Positions 1-5,909 of a stretch of DNA of 6,546 nt are shown here, one piece after another. This stretch comes from Methanobrevibacter sp. (lineage in GTDB: Archaea; Methanobacteriota; Methanobacteria; Methanobacteriales; Methanobacteriaceae), in the NCBI GenBank assembly GCA_030539985.1, contig JAUNXD010000094.1, positions 1 to 6,546 of the forward strand, written 5' to 3'. A program made the translations under genes and the position numbers. The notes under the pieces were generated by a model. The model ran no database searches. It worked only from the letters and a program-made list of their open reading frames with translations, and was not told where the DNA came from. Numbering within the stretch: the stretch's first letter is position 1; each line of letters opens with the position of its first letter.

Positions 1-2
1 AA

Positions 3-809
3 AATGCTAATATAGAATTTTTCAGCAGTGATAATTATAATAATAATGCTGCAGCGTTTTCAAAATTCATTATCTATTCTAATAATTCACTTATTGATAT
101 TACATCCAAGCCAACTTTCCGTGTTGGTGAGGATATCGAAATTATCGTTAATACAATAAATTCCACTGGAGATTTAACTTTATATATCAATGGGGAGTAT
201 TATAACAAATTGGCTCATGAAAATAATGGAAAATATGAAATCGCTATCCGTGATAAATTGGAAGGTACATATTTCCTGAATTTCCGTTTGGATGGGGATG
301 AAAACTATACCGGATATGAAACCAGTGTAACAATCAATGTAGTTAAAAATGACTTGGAAATAAATGTCTCAGATATTGACGGGGTTATTTATGTTGCAAG
401 TCCAGTAACATTTACAGCTAAAATGAACCGTACAGTCACAGGAAACGTGATATTTACCATTAACGGTGCAAACTACACTGAATACGTTTATAATGCTGAT
501 GAGGTTACTCACACATATATTCCTCTTAATAATGAAACTTTAACGGTCACTGCAACATTTACAGGCAGTGATTGGTATAACGTTAAAGCATCAGATTCAG
601 TTAATTTTATTGTAACTCGAATCGCCACTTATGTTGATGTGAATTTCTACTCTCCGATTATTTCTGGAGATGATGCCTACATTACTGTTTTAATGAATCC
701 GGAAATCACCTGTACTGTGACAGTGAATGTTGGAAGCAAGTCTTATGATGTTGCTGTTGTTGAAGGCAGCGGAATGTATTCCGTCAGCAATCTGGCTAAT
801 GCTACCTAG
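3..809 (+). CDS. Adhesin-like protein, upstream fragment (partial at 5' end, premature stop)
   Basis: The frame is open from the window edge, so the real start lies upstream; the TTG at 210 that would be the first in-window start falls inside a repeat and is not believable. The first 30 residues (bases 3-92, Asn-rich, 'SSDNYNNNAAAF') look like the end of a different domain, possibly a beta-helix of the kind that precedes Ig repeats in these proteins, but this is only a guess. Two full Ig-like repeats follow (93-347, 348-620), then about 62 residues of a third from 621. The third ends abruptly after 'SNLANAT', just where its paralogues continue with the last two beta strands ('YDV.A.F.GD'). 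The stop is therefore mid-domain, and the product would be an incomplete fold lacking the lysine-rich C-terminal repeat. Confidence 0.72.
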   Translation, partial: NANIEFFSSDNYNNNAAAFSKFIIYSNNSLIDITSKPTFRVGEDIEIIVNTINSTGDLTLYINGEYYNKLAHENNGKYEIAIRDKLEGTYFLNFRLDGDENYTGYETSVTINVVKNDLEINVSDIDGVIYVASPVTFTAKMNRTVTGNVIFTINGANYTEYVYNADEVTHTYIPLNNETLTVTATFTGSDWYNVKASDSVNFIVTRIATYVDVNFYSPIISGDDAYITVLMNPEITCTVTVNVGSKSYDVAVVEGSGMYSVSNLANAT

Positions 810-1671
810 ATATGCCGGCAGCACTTCAGAGGTTAAACACTTATTCGTAAATAAGATACATACCAATCTATACATCAGCATAGATAAGACTTCCATGAGC
901 TATAATGATTTTGCCGTTGTTAGTGTTGTTTTAGACCACTCCATAAATACTGTTGTCACTGTTAAAGTTAATGGAAAAAACAATACTGTAGGTCTTGTTA
1001 ACGGTAAAGGCAGTTTCACCTTATATGATCTGGATAAAGACAATTACACAATTAATGCAGTATTTGCAGGTGATGATAGATATGTGGAAAGTGTTTCAAA
1101 TACATTAAATCTAACAGTCACTGGGGATAATATCTCCTCTTCAGTAGATATCAGTTTTAATATGGATTCCGTGTTTGTTGGTGATGATGTTGTCATTACA
1201 GTTAATTCAAATCCAACTGTTACAGAAGTCATTAAGATAAATATTGGATCTAATTCTTATAATGTTGCTGTTAACAGGGGTGTTGGAACTTTAACCATTT
1301 CTGATTTGCCAAAAGGAATTTATGATGTTCAGGCAATATTTGATGGTGATAACAAACATTCAGGTAGCTCTTCTGAAGTTAAACAGCTGGAGGTTAAAAG
1401 GATTCCTACTAACTTATCTATAAGCATTGATAATTCTTCCCGAGTCGTTGGAGATAGTGCCGTTGTTAGTGTTGTTTTAGACCAATCAATCAATAATGTT
1501 GTAACTGTTAATGTTAATGGTAAAGATTACCTTATTGGTCTTGTCAATGGTTATGGTAATTTAACTTTAAATGATTTGGCTTTTGGTACCTATAATGTTA
1601 ATGCAACATTTGCCAATGATGACAAATACGTTGAAAGCACTTCAAACAATGTTGTTTTTGAAGTAAATAAA
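621..1671 (+). repeat. Tandem two-domain superrepeat in the adhesin gene (two copies)
   Basis: Repeats 3+4 (621-1131) and 5+6 (1132-1671) are copies of one two-domain unit: odd repeats resemble each other ('VDI.F...GDD..ITV..NP', 'SY.VAV') and so do even ones ('TNL.ISID', 'AVVSVVLD.SIN.VVTV.VNGK'). The even copies keep a constant 546-base offset from about 808 to 1081. They share an identical 26-base stretch at 913-938 and 1459-1484, which marks recent duplication or gene conversion. Repeats 1, 2, 7 and 8 are more diverged. Confidence 0.8.
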
Positions 1672-2232
1672 ATTAAAACAGAGTTAACAGGAGATTCAAT
1701 TGTTGCTACTTATGATGTTGAAAAATATCTTGTAATTACATTAAAGGACAGTAAAGGCAATCCGATTAGTAATGCTGAACTTGACGTTAATTTAAATGGT
1801 GCTAAAATAGTTACAACAGATAAAAACGGTCAGGTTAAGCTATCAACTAATGCTCTGGTTCCTAATGTATACTCAGTCAAAATATCATTCAAGGGTAATG
1901 CAATATATGATAAATCATCAAAAGAACTTACAGTTACTGTTAAAAAGGCAACTCCAGTAATAACTGCTTCCAAAAAGACTTATAAGGTTAAGGTAAAATC
2001 TAAAAAATATACAATAACCTTAAAAGCCAATGGTAAAGTGATGAAAAATGCACGGGTTTCCTTAAAGGTTAATAAAAAGACCTACACTGTTAAAACTAAT
2101 GCTAAAGGTCAGGCAACATTTAAAATTACTAATCTGAATAAAAAAGGAACATTTCGTGCAACAATAACATACAAAGCCACAAAATATTATGACAAAGCCA
2201 CTAAAACTGTAAAAATAAAAATTAAAAAGTAA
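727..2232 (+). CDS. Adhesin-like protein, downstream fragment with five Ig-like repeats and a lysine-rich C-terminus
   Basis: The frame has an ATG at 727, but bases 727-807 only repeat the upstream fragment's DNA in another frame and give an unlike sequence (a Leu/Met-rich stretch). Genuine homology begins at about 808 with 'RYAGSTSEVK'. I see no independent ribosome binding site and no signal peptide, so this is probably not a gene in its own right. Repeats start at 856, 1132, 1402, 1672 and 1948. The last two have the form 'KDSKGNPISNAELDV...TDKNGQVKL', typical of Big_1-like or carboxypeptidase-regulatory-like beta domains. The final repeat (residues encoded by 1948-2229) has 26 Lys and 2 Arg against one Asp in 94 residues. 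That charge suggests contact with the anionic cell wall or envelope, which is an inference. Confidence 0.68.
   Translation: MLEASLMMLLLLKAAECIPSAIWLMLPRYAGSTSEVKHLFVNKIHTNLYISIDKTSMSYNDFAVVSVVLDHSINTVVTVKVNGKNNTVGLVNGKGSFTLYDLDKDNYTINAVFAGDDRYVESVSNTLNLTVTGDNISSSVDISFNMDSVFVGDDVVITVNSNPTVTEVIKINIGSNSYNVAVNRGVGTLTISDLPKGIYDVQAIFDGDNKHSGSSSEVKQLEVKRIPTNLSISIDNSSRVVGDSAVVSVVLDQSINNVVTVNVNGKDYLIGLVNGYGNLTLNDLAFGTYNVNATFANDDKYVESTSNNVVFEVNKIKTELTGDSIVATYDVEKYLVITLKDSKGNPISNAELDVNLNGAKIVTTDKNGQVKLSTNALVPNVYSVKISFKGNAIYDKSSKELTVTVKKATPVITASKKTYKVKVKSKKYTITLKANGKVMKNARVSLKVNKKTYTVKTNAKGQATFKITNLNKKGTFRATITYKATKYYDKATKTVKIKIKK
804..810 (+). other. Junction of a 32-base deletion that shifts the adhesin reading frame
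   Basis: The third repeat aligns without gaps to the fifth from base 666 (with 1180) to base 807 (with 1321), an offset of 514. It aligns again from 808 (with 1354) onward at an offset of 546. The difference, 32, is not a multiple of three and matches the observed change of frame. The lost bases correspond to 1322-1353, which encode most of 'YDVQAIFDGDN'. The junction reads acctagatat. If the lost part ended in GATGAT before AGATAT, as in the fourth repeat, a 2-base TA microhomology could have guided the deletion. Confidence 0.8.
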
Positions 2233-2240
2233 GGGTCTAA

Positions 2241-2267
2241 TTTTACCTTTACATTTCTTTTCTTTTT
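2241..2267 (+). terminator. T-rich probable transcription terminator after the adhesin gene
   Basis: A pyrimidine tract with runs of T (tttt, ttt, ttt, tttt, ttttt) begins 8 bases after the adhesin stop codon. Archaeal RNA polymerase commonly terminates at such U-rich tracts without a hairpin, and I see no strong stem here. Another T run lies near 2308-2319. Confidence 0.5.
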
Positions 2268-2391
2268 AGAGATAATTCAATATTTTTAATGTTGGTTTTG
2301 TTAGTATTATTATTTTTTTAATTAAACTTGTTTGATTAGGATACACTTATTTTGCATAGTTGTTATTTTGAAAGAAACTTTCTTTTCATAA
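2268..2391. other. AT-rich spacer between the adhesin gene and the insertion sequence remnant
   Basis: No convincing coding frame is seen on either strand. The only structure is at the right end: bases 2366-2376 (ttttgaaagaa) are a perfect inverted match to 2394-2404, which lies inside the left terminal repeat of the insertion sequence remnant. A smaller stem, gaaag/ctttc, sits at 2370-2382. No 8-base direct repeat flanking the element was found. Confidence 0.4.
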
Positions 2392-2417
2392 GGTTCTTTC
2401 AAAAACTTCTTGAATTT
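2392..2417 (+). repeat. Left terminal inverted repeat of the insertion sequence remnant
   Basis: The reverse complement matches 2819-2844 at 22 of 26 positions. Mismatched pairs are 2394/2842, 2396/2840, 2411/2825 and 2414/2822. The core ttcaaaaacttct is shared. Extending outward by three bases adds only one further match, so the outer limit is uncertain by a few bases. Confidence 0.75.
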
Positions 2418-2518
2418 CGATTAAAATCCCCATACTCATAGGTGTATATCGTTTTTCAATTTTTGCTTTTTATTTTTAATTTTGATTTCTTAAATTTAAT
2501 AAAAGCCAGATTCATGAT

Positions 2519-2818
2519 TTGATTGATGCAGAGAATTTGGAAACTTCAAAAACTATTAAAAATGACTTAATTGATAGGAGTGACGATTTGTCTGAATGTA
2601 TTCATGAAATTCTATGGGAATTTATTGTTATTTACTTTAAACACTTAACTCGGCATCTTGAGGACAGTAATGTTGAATCTACAAGTAATAAATTAGAGAA
2701 CTGCTTCTTAAAAAATTTCAATAAGTCCATTAAGATGATATATATGTCAGAAAATGGAATTTTAAAGAGATTTGATTTGAAACTAACTAATTGGAATGAT
2801 GACAATGCGAATTGGTAA
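2519..2818 (+). pseudogene. Transposase C-terminal remnant (ISM1-like, DDE type presumed)
   Basis: About 99 residues remain. The frame is open back to 2486 (after TGA 2483-2485) with no ATG start; TTG 2519 is only the first permitted start codon. The tail carries a pattern typical of the last catalytic block of archaeal DDE transposases: 'FKHLTRHLEDSNVEST' followed by 'NKLEN' (the Glu is the likely third acidic residue), then 'K.IY.SENGILKRFDLKL..W'. The part holding the two catalytic Asp residues is absent, so it cannot be active. Its place between inverted repeats and its stop next to the right repeat support this reading. I recognise the family by pattern only and could be wrong about the exact subgroup, but an ordinary host gene is unlikely. 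Confidence 0.7.
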
Positions 2819-2844
2819 AAAATCCAGAAGTTTTTGAAACAGCC
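2819..2844 (-). repeat. Right terminal inverted repeat of the insertion sequence remnant
   Basis: This is the partner of 2392-2417, containing agaagtttttgaaa at 2826-2839. It begins immediately after the transposase stop codon, as is usual for compact insertion sequences, and ends about 43 bases before the TATA-like element of the lysC promoter. Confidence 0.75.
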
Positions 2845-2886
2845 ACACCCGCTTTTTAATTAAAGTTTATTAATATGGTTTAATAG

Positions 2887-2904
2887 AAATATATATGTAT
2901 ATTT
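2887..2904 (+). promoter_or_regulatory. Probable TATA-box promoter region of the lysC-dapA-dapB-asd operon
   Basis: The AT-rich element aaatatatat at 2887-2896 fits an archaeal TATA box. Initiation about 25 bases downstream would fall near 2915-2920, leaving a leader of roughly 40 bases before the lysC ATG. The element lies within a perfect 7-base inverted repeat, AAATATA (2887-2893) and TATATTT (2898-2904), which may be an operator or just a by-product of AT richness. The leader is too short for a lysine riboswitch. Confidence 0.5.
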
Positions 2905-2944
2905 TGTTTTATATTGGCAAAATTTCAATAATATTTTAAGAAAT

Positions 2945-2949
2945 AGGTG
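2945..2949 (+). promoter_or_regulatory. Ribosome binding site that fixes the lysC start at 2956
   Basis: AGGTG at 2945-2949 matches the anti-Shine-Dalgarno end of archaeal 16S rRNA and stands 6 bases before ATG 2956. The upstream in-frame GTG at 2947 lies inside this site, so it is not a plausible start. Confidence 0.75.
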
Positions 2950-2955
2950 AACTTA

Positions 2956-4176
2956 ATGGATTTGGTAGTAGTAAAGTTTGGTGGAACATCGGTAGGTGAT
3001 GGTTCTAGAATCAAAAAAGCGGCTCAATCGGTCGTTAATGAATATATGAAAGGTAATCAGGTAGTAGTTGTTGTTTCTGCAGTTAACAAGACTACTGATG
3101 ATCTCATTGGATTATCTGATGAGGCTATTGGTGGAAGTTTAACCGATAAGCAGAAGGCAGGCATTATGGCCATGGGAGAATTGACTAGTGCTAGATTATT
3201 TTCAGCAACTGTAGAATCATTAGGTGTTAAATCAGAATTTATTGACCCTTATAGTGAGTTATGGCCTATTAAAACTGATTCTAATTACTTAGAAGCAAAA
3301 ATTGATTTTAATACAACTAAAAAACAGACAGAAAAGATTATGCAACTTGTAAATCAGGGCATAATCCCAGTTATCTGTGGATTTTTAGGACAGGGTCCGA
3401 ATGGTGAAGTCACAACACTCGGAAGAGGGGGAAGTGATGTAACAGCATTTTTAATCGGGCACTGTTTGGATGCCAATGAAGTAATTATCGTTACTGATGT
3501 GGAAGGAGTAATGTCAACTGACCCTAACAAGATTGAGGAAGCCGAATTGCTGGATGAGATTTCAGTTGAAGAAATGAGGGATTTGGCAACTCATGGAGCA
3601 CAAGTTCTACATCCGCATGCATTAAAATATAAAGATCCATTAATAGCTGCAAAAATTATAAATTTTAATCATGGGGATTTATCCGCAAAAGGTACACGTA
3701 TTATAGGTCCTTATGAAGGTGATATGATGAAATGCGTAACCAAGTACAAGAACCCTATTTCTCTTATAGCAATCGTTGGTGAGGCAATGGTTAAAACAAC
3801 TGGTCTGATGGCCAGCATTACTGGAAGTCTCGCTGACTCAGACATTAATATTTTTGGTATTTCAGCAGGTCAAAATTCAATTACAACATTTGTCGATAAG
3901 GCTGACTCTAATAAGGCTTATCACTTGTTGCATAAAGTGGTGCTTAAAACTGATGCTTTAAGTTCTTTATCTTTGGGAAGAGACACTGCAATGATTACTT
4001 TTGTAAGTCCGGATATAATTGACACTCCGGGGATTATTACAGATATTACAGAACCGTTAAGAAAGCATGACATAAATATAGTCGAGATTATCTCATCACA
4101 AACAGCAATTGTCTTATTTGTCAATTGGGAAGATGGTGATGAAGCACGTGAATTAATTAATGAGGTTTTAGAATGA
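2956..4176 (+). CDS. lysC: Aspartokinase (aspartate kinase)
   Basis: A cytoplasmic kinase making 4-phospho-L-aspartate from aspartate and ATP, the entry step to lysine, threonine and methionine. From ATG 2956 it is 406 residues, the usual size for a monofunctional enzyme. The N-terminal amino-acid-kinase domain (about 1-255) has 'KFGGTS' at residues 7-12, 'MGE' at 73-75, 'GRGGSD' at 156-161 and 'VTDVEGVMSTDPN' at 179-191, all hallmarks of the family. Two ACT domains follow (about 268-330 and 344-406), with 'GLMASITGSLADSDINI' and 'PGIITDITEPLRKHDINIVEI'. These are the usual sites of amino-acid feedback; which effector binds cannot be read from the sequence. It is the first gene of a lysine operon and its TGA stop overlaps the dapA ATG. 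Its own promoter and ribosome binding site lie just upstream. All key motifs are intact. Confidence 0.95.
   Translation: MDLVVVKFGGTSVGDGSRIKKAAQSVVNEYMKGNQVVVVVSAVNKTTDDLIGLSDEAIGGSLTDKQKAGIMAMGELTSARLFSATVESLGVKSEFIDPYSELWPIKTDSNYLEAKIDFNTTKKQTEKIMQLVNQGIIPVICGFLGQGPNGEVTTLGRGGSDVTAFLIGHCLDANEVIIVTDVEGVMSTDPNKIEEAELLDEISVEEMRDLATHGAQVLHPHALKYKDPLIAAKIINFNHGDLSAKGTRIIGPYEGDMMKCVTKYKNPISLIAIVGEAMVKTTGLMASITGSLADSDINIFGISAGQNSITTFVDKADSNKAYHLLHKVVLKTDALSSLSLGRDTAMITFVSPDIIDTPGIITDITEPLRKHDINIVEIISSQTAIVLFVNWEDGDEARELINEVLE
4162..4176 (+). promoter_or_regulatory. dapA ribosome binding site inside the lysC end, with ATGA stop/start overlap
   Basis: GAGGT at 4162-4166 lies in the last codons of lysC, 6 bases before the dapA ATG at 4173. 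The bases ATGA (4173-4176) contain both the dapA start and the lysC stop, a layout typical of translational coupling. Confidence 0.8.
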
Positions 4177-5066
4177 AATTTGAAGGAACTTATGTTGCAA
4201 TGGTAACACCATTCACACAAGATAAGGAAATTGATGAAGAGGGATTCAGATCTAATATTAATTATTTAATCGATAAGGGAGTTACCGGTTTGGTTGGTGC
4301 AGGCACCACAGGTGAATCCGCTACAGTTTCACATGAGGAACATCAAAGAATAATTGACATTCTTGTTGACGAGGTTGACGGCAGAGTCGAAACAGTAGCT
4401 GGAACCGGAAGTAATGCAACTTCTGAGGCATTGTCATTAACTCAATATGCGTATGATGCAGGAGCGGACTCCGCATTGTTGATTACTCCTTATTACAATA
4501 AACCTCAGCAGCATGGTTTAATTGGACATTACGGAACCATTGCAAATAAAGTTGACATTCCATTAATTGTTTACAATGTGCCTTCCCGTACTGGAATTAA
4601 TATGGATGTTGAAACTATTGTGGAATTGGCAAAGATTGATGGAATCGATGCCGTTAAAGAAGCTAGTGGAAGTGTGGATAAAGTATCCGATATTTACAGG
4701 GCTCTTACCTATGAAGGACTTGAAGATGATTTCAATATCCTCTCAGGTGAAGATTCATTGACTTTGCCTCTCATGGCTGTTGGTGCAACTGGTGTTATTT
4801 CAGCTTCCGCCAATATAGATGCTAGAAGAATGGTTTTAATGGTTGACAGCATCTTGAATGATGATTATACAAGAGCAATGGAACTTCACTATGAAATGGT
4901 TGAACTCATCAGGGTATTGTTCATGGAAAGCAATCCTGTTCCTGTTAAAACTGCAATGAACATTATGGGATTGCCATCCGGACCGTTAAGACAACCTTTG
5001 GCAGAAATGAAACCTGAAAATGTTGAAGTTCTTAAAAAAGCTTTAAAAGATTCTGAATTAATTTAA
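4173..5066 (+). CDS. dapA: 4-hydroxy-tetrahydrodipicolinate synthase
   Basis: Condenses pyruvate with L-aspartate-4-semialdehyde through a Schiff base, the first step committed to diaminopimelate and lysine. It is 297 residues, normal for this (beta/alpha)8-barrel family. Visible active-site residues: Lys162 ('VKEASG', Schiff base), Tyr134 in 'YNVPSRTG', Arg139, Thr45-Thr46 in 'GTTGES' and Tyr108 in 'TPYYN'. Each sits one position later than in the E. coli enzyme. The residues lining the E. coli lysine feedback site are also present (Ser49, Ala50, His54, His57, Asn81, Glu85, Tyr107), suggesting lysine inhibition. The gene overlaps lysC by four bases and is followed 12 bases later by dapB. Related aldolases of this superfamily (sialate lyase, KDG aldolase) are less likely given the motifs and the operon. 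Confidence 0.96.
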   Translation: MKFEGTYVAMVTPFTQDKEIDEEGFRSNINYLIDKGVTGLVGAGTTGESATVSHEEHQRIIDILVDEVDGRVETVAGTGSNATSEALSLTQYAYDAGADSALLITPYYNKPQQHGLIGHYGTIANKVDIPLIVYNVPSRTGINMDVETIVELAKIDGIDAVKEASGSVDKVSDIYRALTYEGLEDDFNILSGEDSLTLPLMAVGATGVISASANIDARRMVLMVDSILNDDYTRAMELHYEMVELIRVLFMESNPVPVKTAMNIMGLPSGPLRQPLAEMKPENVEVLKKALKDSELI

Positions 5067-5078
5067 TTGGGTAATAAT

Positions 5079-5900
5079 ATGATTAAAGTAGCAGTAACCG
5101 GAGCTGCAGGAAGGATGGGCTCTGGAATAATAAGAAAAATTACAGAACAAGATGATATGGAAGTAGTTGCAGCTATTGAAATGCCGAACACTCCTCTTGC
5201 CGGAAAAGATGCTGGTCTTCAGGCAGGAATTGATGAATTGGGTGTTGCAATTACTGGTTCTCAAGACTTGGAGAAAACTTTAAAAGAATCCGAACCTGAT
5301 GTTTTGGTTGACTTTACAATAGCTCATGCCGCTGTTGAAACAATTAAGACCGCAACCTCCTGTGGAGTAGGTGTTGTTGTTGGAACTACAGGATTCAATG
5401 ACGAACAGATTCAGTCAAACATTAAAAATGTGAAAGAGAATAATGTTCCTGCCGTGATTTCTTCAAACATGGCTATTGGAGTAAACGTGTTTTTCAACAC
5501 TTTAAAGAAATTGGCTCCTTTATTATATGATTTTGATATTGAGATCATCGAAGCTCACCACAATCAGAAAAAGGACGCTCCATCCGGAACCGCAGTAACC
5601 GCTTTTGAAGTTATAGCTGAGGAACTTGGCCGTGACCCTGAAGAAGTGGGAGTTTATGGAAGACACGGTCTGGTTGGAAAAAGGACTCCTGAAGAAATAG
5701 GTGTTCATGCGATTCGTGGTGGAGATATTGTCGGCGACCACACTGTAATGTTTGTTGGTGATGGTGAAAGAATAGAGCTCAAACATCAGGCTCATACAAG
5801 AGAAGTATTTATCGCTGGTGTAATCAGAGCTATCAGATACATTCCAAATGCTGAAAAAGGTATTGTCAGCAGTATGAATGATGTTTTAGGATTAGAATAG
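5079..5900 (+). CDS. dapB: 4-hydroxy-tetrahydrodipicolinate reductase
   Basis: Reduces the DapA product with NAD(P)H to tetrahydrodipicolinate. From ATG 5079 it is 273 residues, the same length as E. coli DapB. The N-terminal Rossmann fold shows 'VTGAAGRMG' at residues 6-14. 'DFT' at 78-80 and 'GTTGF' at 102-106 are cofactor and hinge motifs. The signature 'EAHHNQKKDAPSGTA' at 158-172 contains the catalytic His160 and Lys164, and 'RGGDIVGDHTV' at 213-223 belongs to the substrate domain. An upstream in-frame TTG at 5067, directly after the dapA stop, would add four residues. I prefer ATG 5079, which has a weak GGGT element at 5069-5072 six bases before it. It is the third gene of the operon; its stop overlaps the ribosome binding site of asd. 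Confidence 0.96.
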   Translation: MIKVAVTGAAGRMGSGIIRKITEQDDMEVVAAIEMPNTPLAGKDAGLQAGIDELGVAITGSQDLEKTLKESEPDVLVDFTIAHAAVETIKTATSCGVGVVVGTTGFNDEQIQSNIKNVKENNVPAVISSNMAIGVNVFFNTLKKLAPLLYDFDIEIIEAHHNQKKDAPSGTAVTAFEVIAEELGRDPEEVGVYGRHGLVGKRTPEEIGVHAIRGGDIVGDHTVMFVGDGERIELKHQAHTREVFIAGVIRAIRYIPNAEKGIVSSMNDVLGLE

Positions 5901-5909
5901 GTGTTTAAT

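Larger units (their letters stand above)
3..2232 (+). pseudogene. Adhesin-like surface protein with Ig-like repeats, 5' end outside the window, broken by a frameshifting deletion
   Basis: One ancestral coding region read in two frames. The first frame is open from base 3 and stops at TAG 807-809. The second carries on the same protein from about base 808 to TAA 2230-2232. The repeats start near bases 93, 348, 621, 856, 1132, 1402, 1672 and 1948, each 85-94 residues apart from the damaged third. They are rich in Thr, Ser, Asn and Val, with the pattern of extracellular bacterial or archaeal Ig-like beta-sandwich domains (GDD, 'VTVNVNG', 'Y.V.A.F.GDD.Y'). Such proteins are abundant on the surface of Methanobrevibacter and its relatives and are thought to mediate attachment to other cells. 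The start and any signal peptide are off the left edge. No LPXTG motif or C-terminal membrane segment is present. As it stands the gene should give only a truncated product without its last five repeats. It could be a true pseudogene, a phase-off allele or an assembly fault. Confidence 0.8.
2392..2844 (+). mobile_element. Degenerate, internally deleted insertion sequence with 26-bp terminal inverted repeats
   Basis: The two ends, 2392-2417 and 2819-2844, are inverted copies matching at 22 of 26 positions, including 14 consecutive bases (2397-2410 against 2826-2839). Between them lies the C-terminal part of a transposase whose stop codon (2816-2818) directly abuts the right repeat. At about 453 bp the element is far too short for a full DDE transposase gene, so most of the 5' part has been lost. 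The layout and protein style suggest a relative of ISM1 of Methanobrevibacter smithii, but that family name is recalled, not tested. Bases 2418-2485 between the left repeat and the open frame are T-rich and non-coding. No target duplication is recognisable, which fits an old insertion. Confidence 0.72.

Noticed and set aside
210..212. TTG 210 as the start of the first adhesin fragment
   Set aside because: The frame is open from the left edge and the Ig-like repeat begins well upstream, at about 93.
807..809. TAG as a pyrrolysine codon or a programmed frameshift site in the adhesin gene
   Set aside because: Reading through TAG in the same frame soon meets another stop (TAA at 834-836), and 32 bases of coding sequence are missing relative to the paralogous repeat, so a deletion explains everything. 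There is no slippery run at the junction.
2381..2391. Target site duplication flanking the insertion sequence remnant
   Set aside because: The 8 bases outside the left end (for limits at 2389 or 2392) do not match those outside the right end, so no duplication can be claimed.
2432..2447. Imperfect palindrome ATACTCATAGGTGTAT inside the insertion sequence remnant
   Set aside because: Only the outer four bases and a few inner ones pair, it lies in AT-rich DNA, and nothing else supports an operator.
2947..2949. GTG 2947 as the lysC start
   Set aside because: It overlaps the AGGTG ribosome binding site; ATG 2956 has correct spacing and gives the expected N-terminus before KFGGTS.
2905..2955. 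Lysine riboswitch or attenuator in front of lysC
   Set aside because: The leader predicted from the TATA position is only about 40 bases, with no stable stems or leader peptide rich in lysine codons.
3921..4220. Open frames on the minus strand across the lysine genes and the adhesin gene (for example 3921-4220, 5523-5795, 690-896)
   Set aside because: They lie opposite well-recognised coding sequence, have no ribosome binding sites that I can see, and encode low-information proteins; they are shadows of the plus-strand genes.
5067..5069. TTG 5067 as the dapB start
   Set aside because: It follows the dapA stop with no ribosome binding site of its own beyond coding sequence; ATG 5079 gives the normal Rossmann N-terminus and 273 residues.
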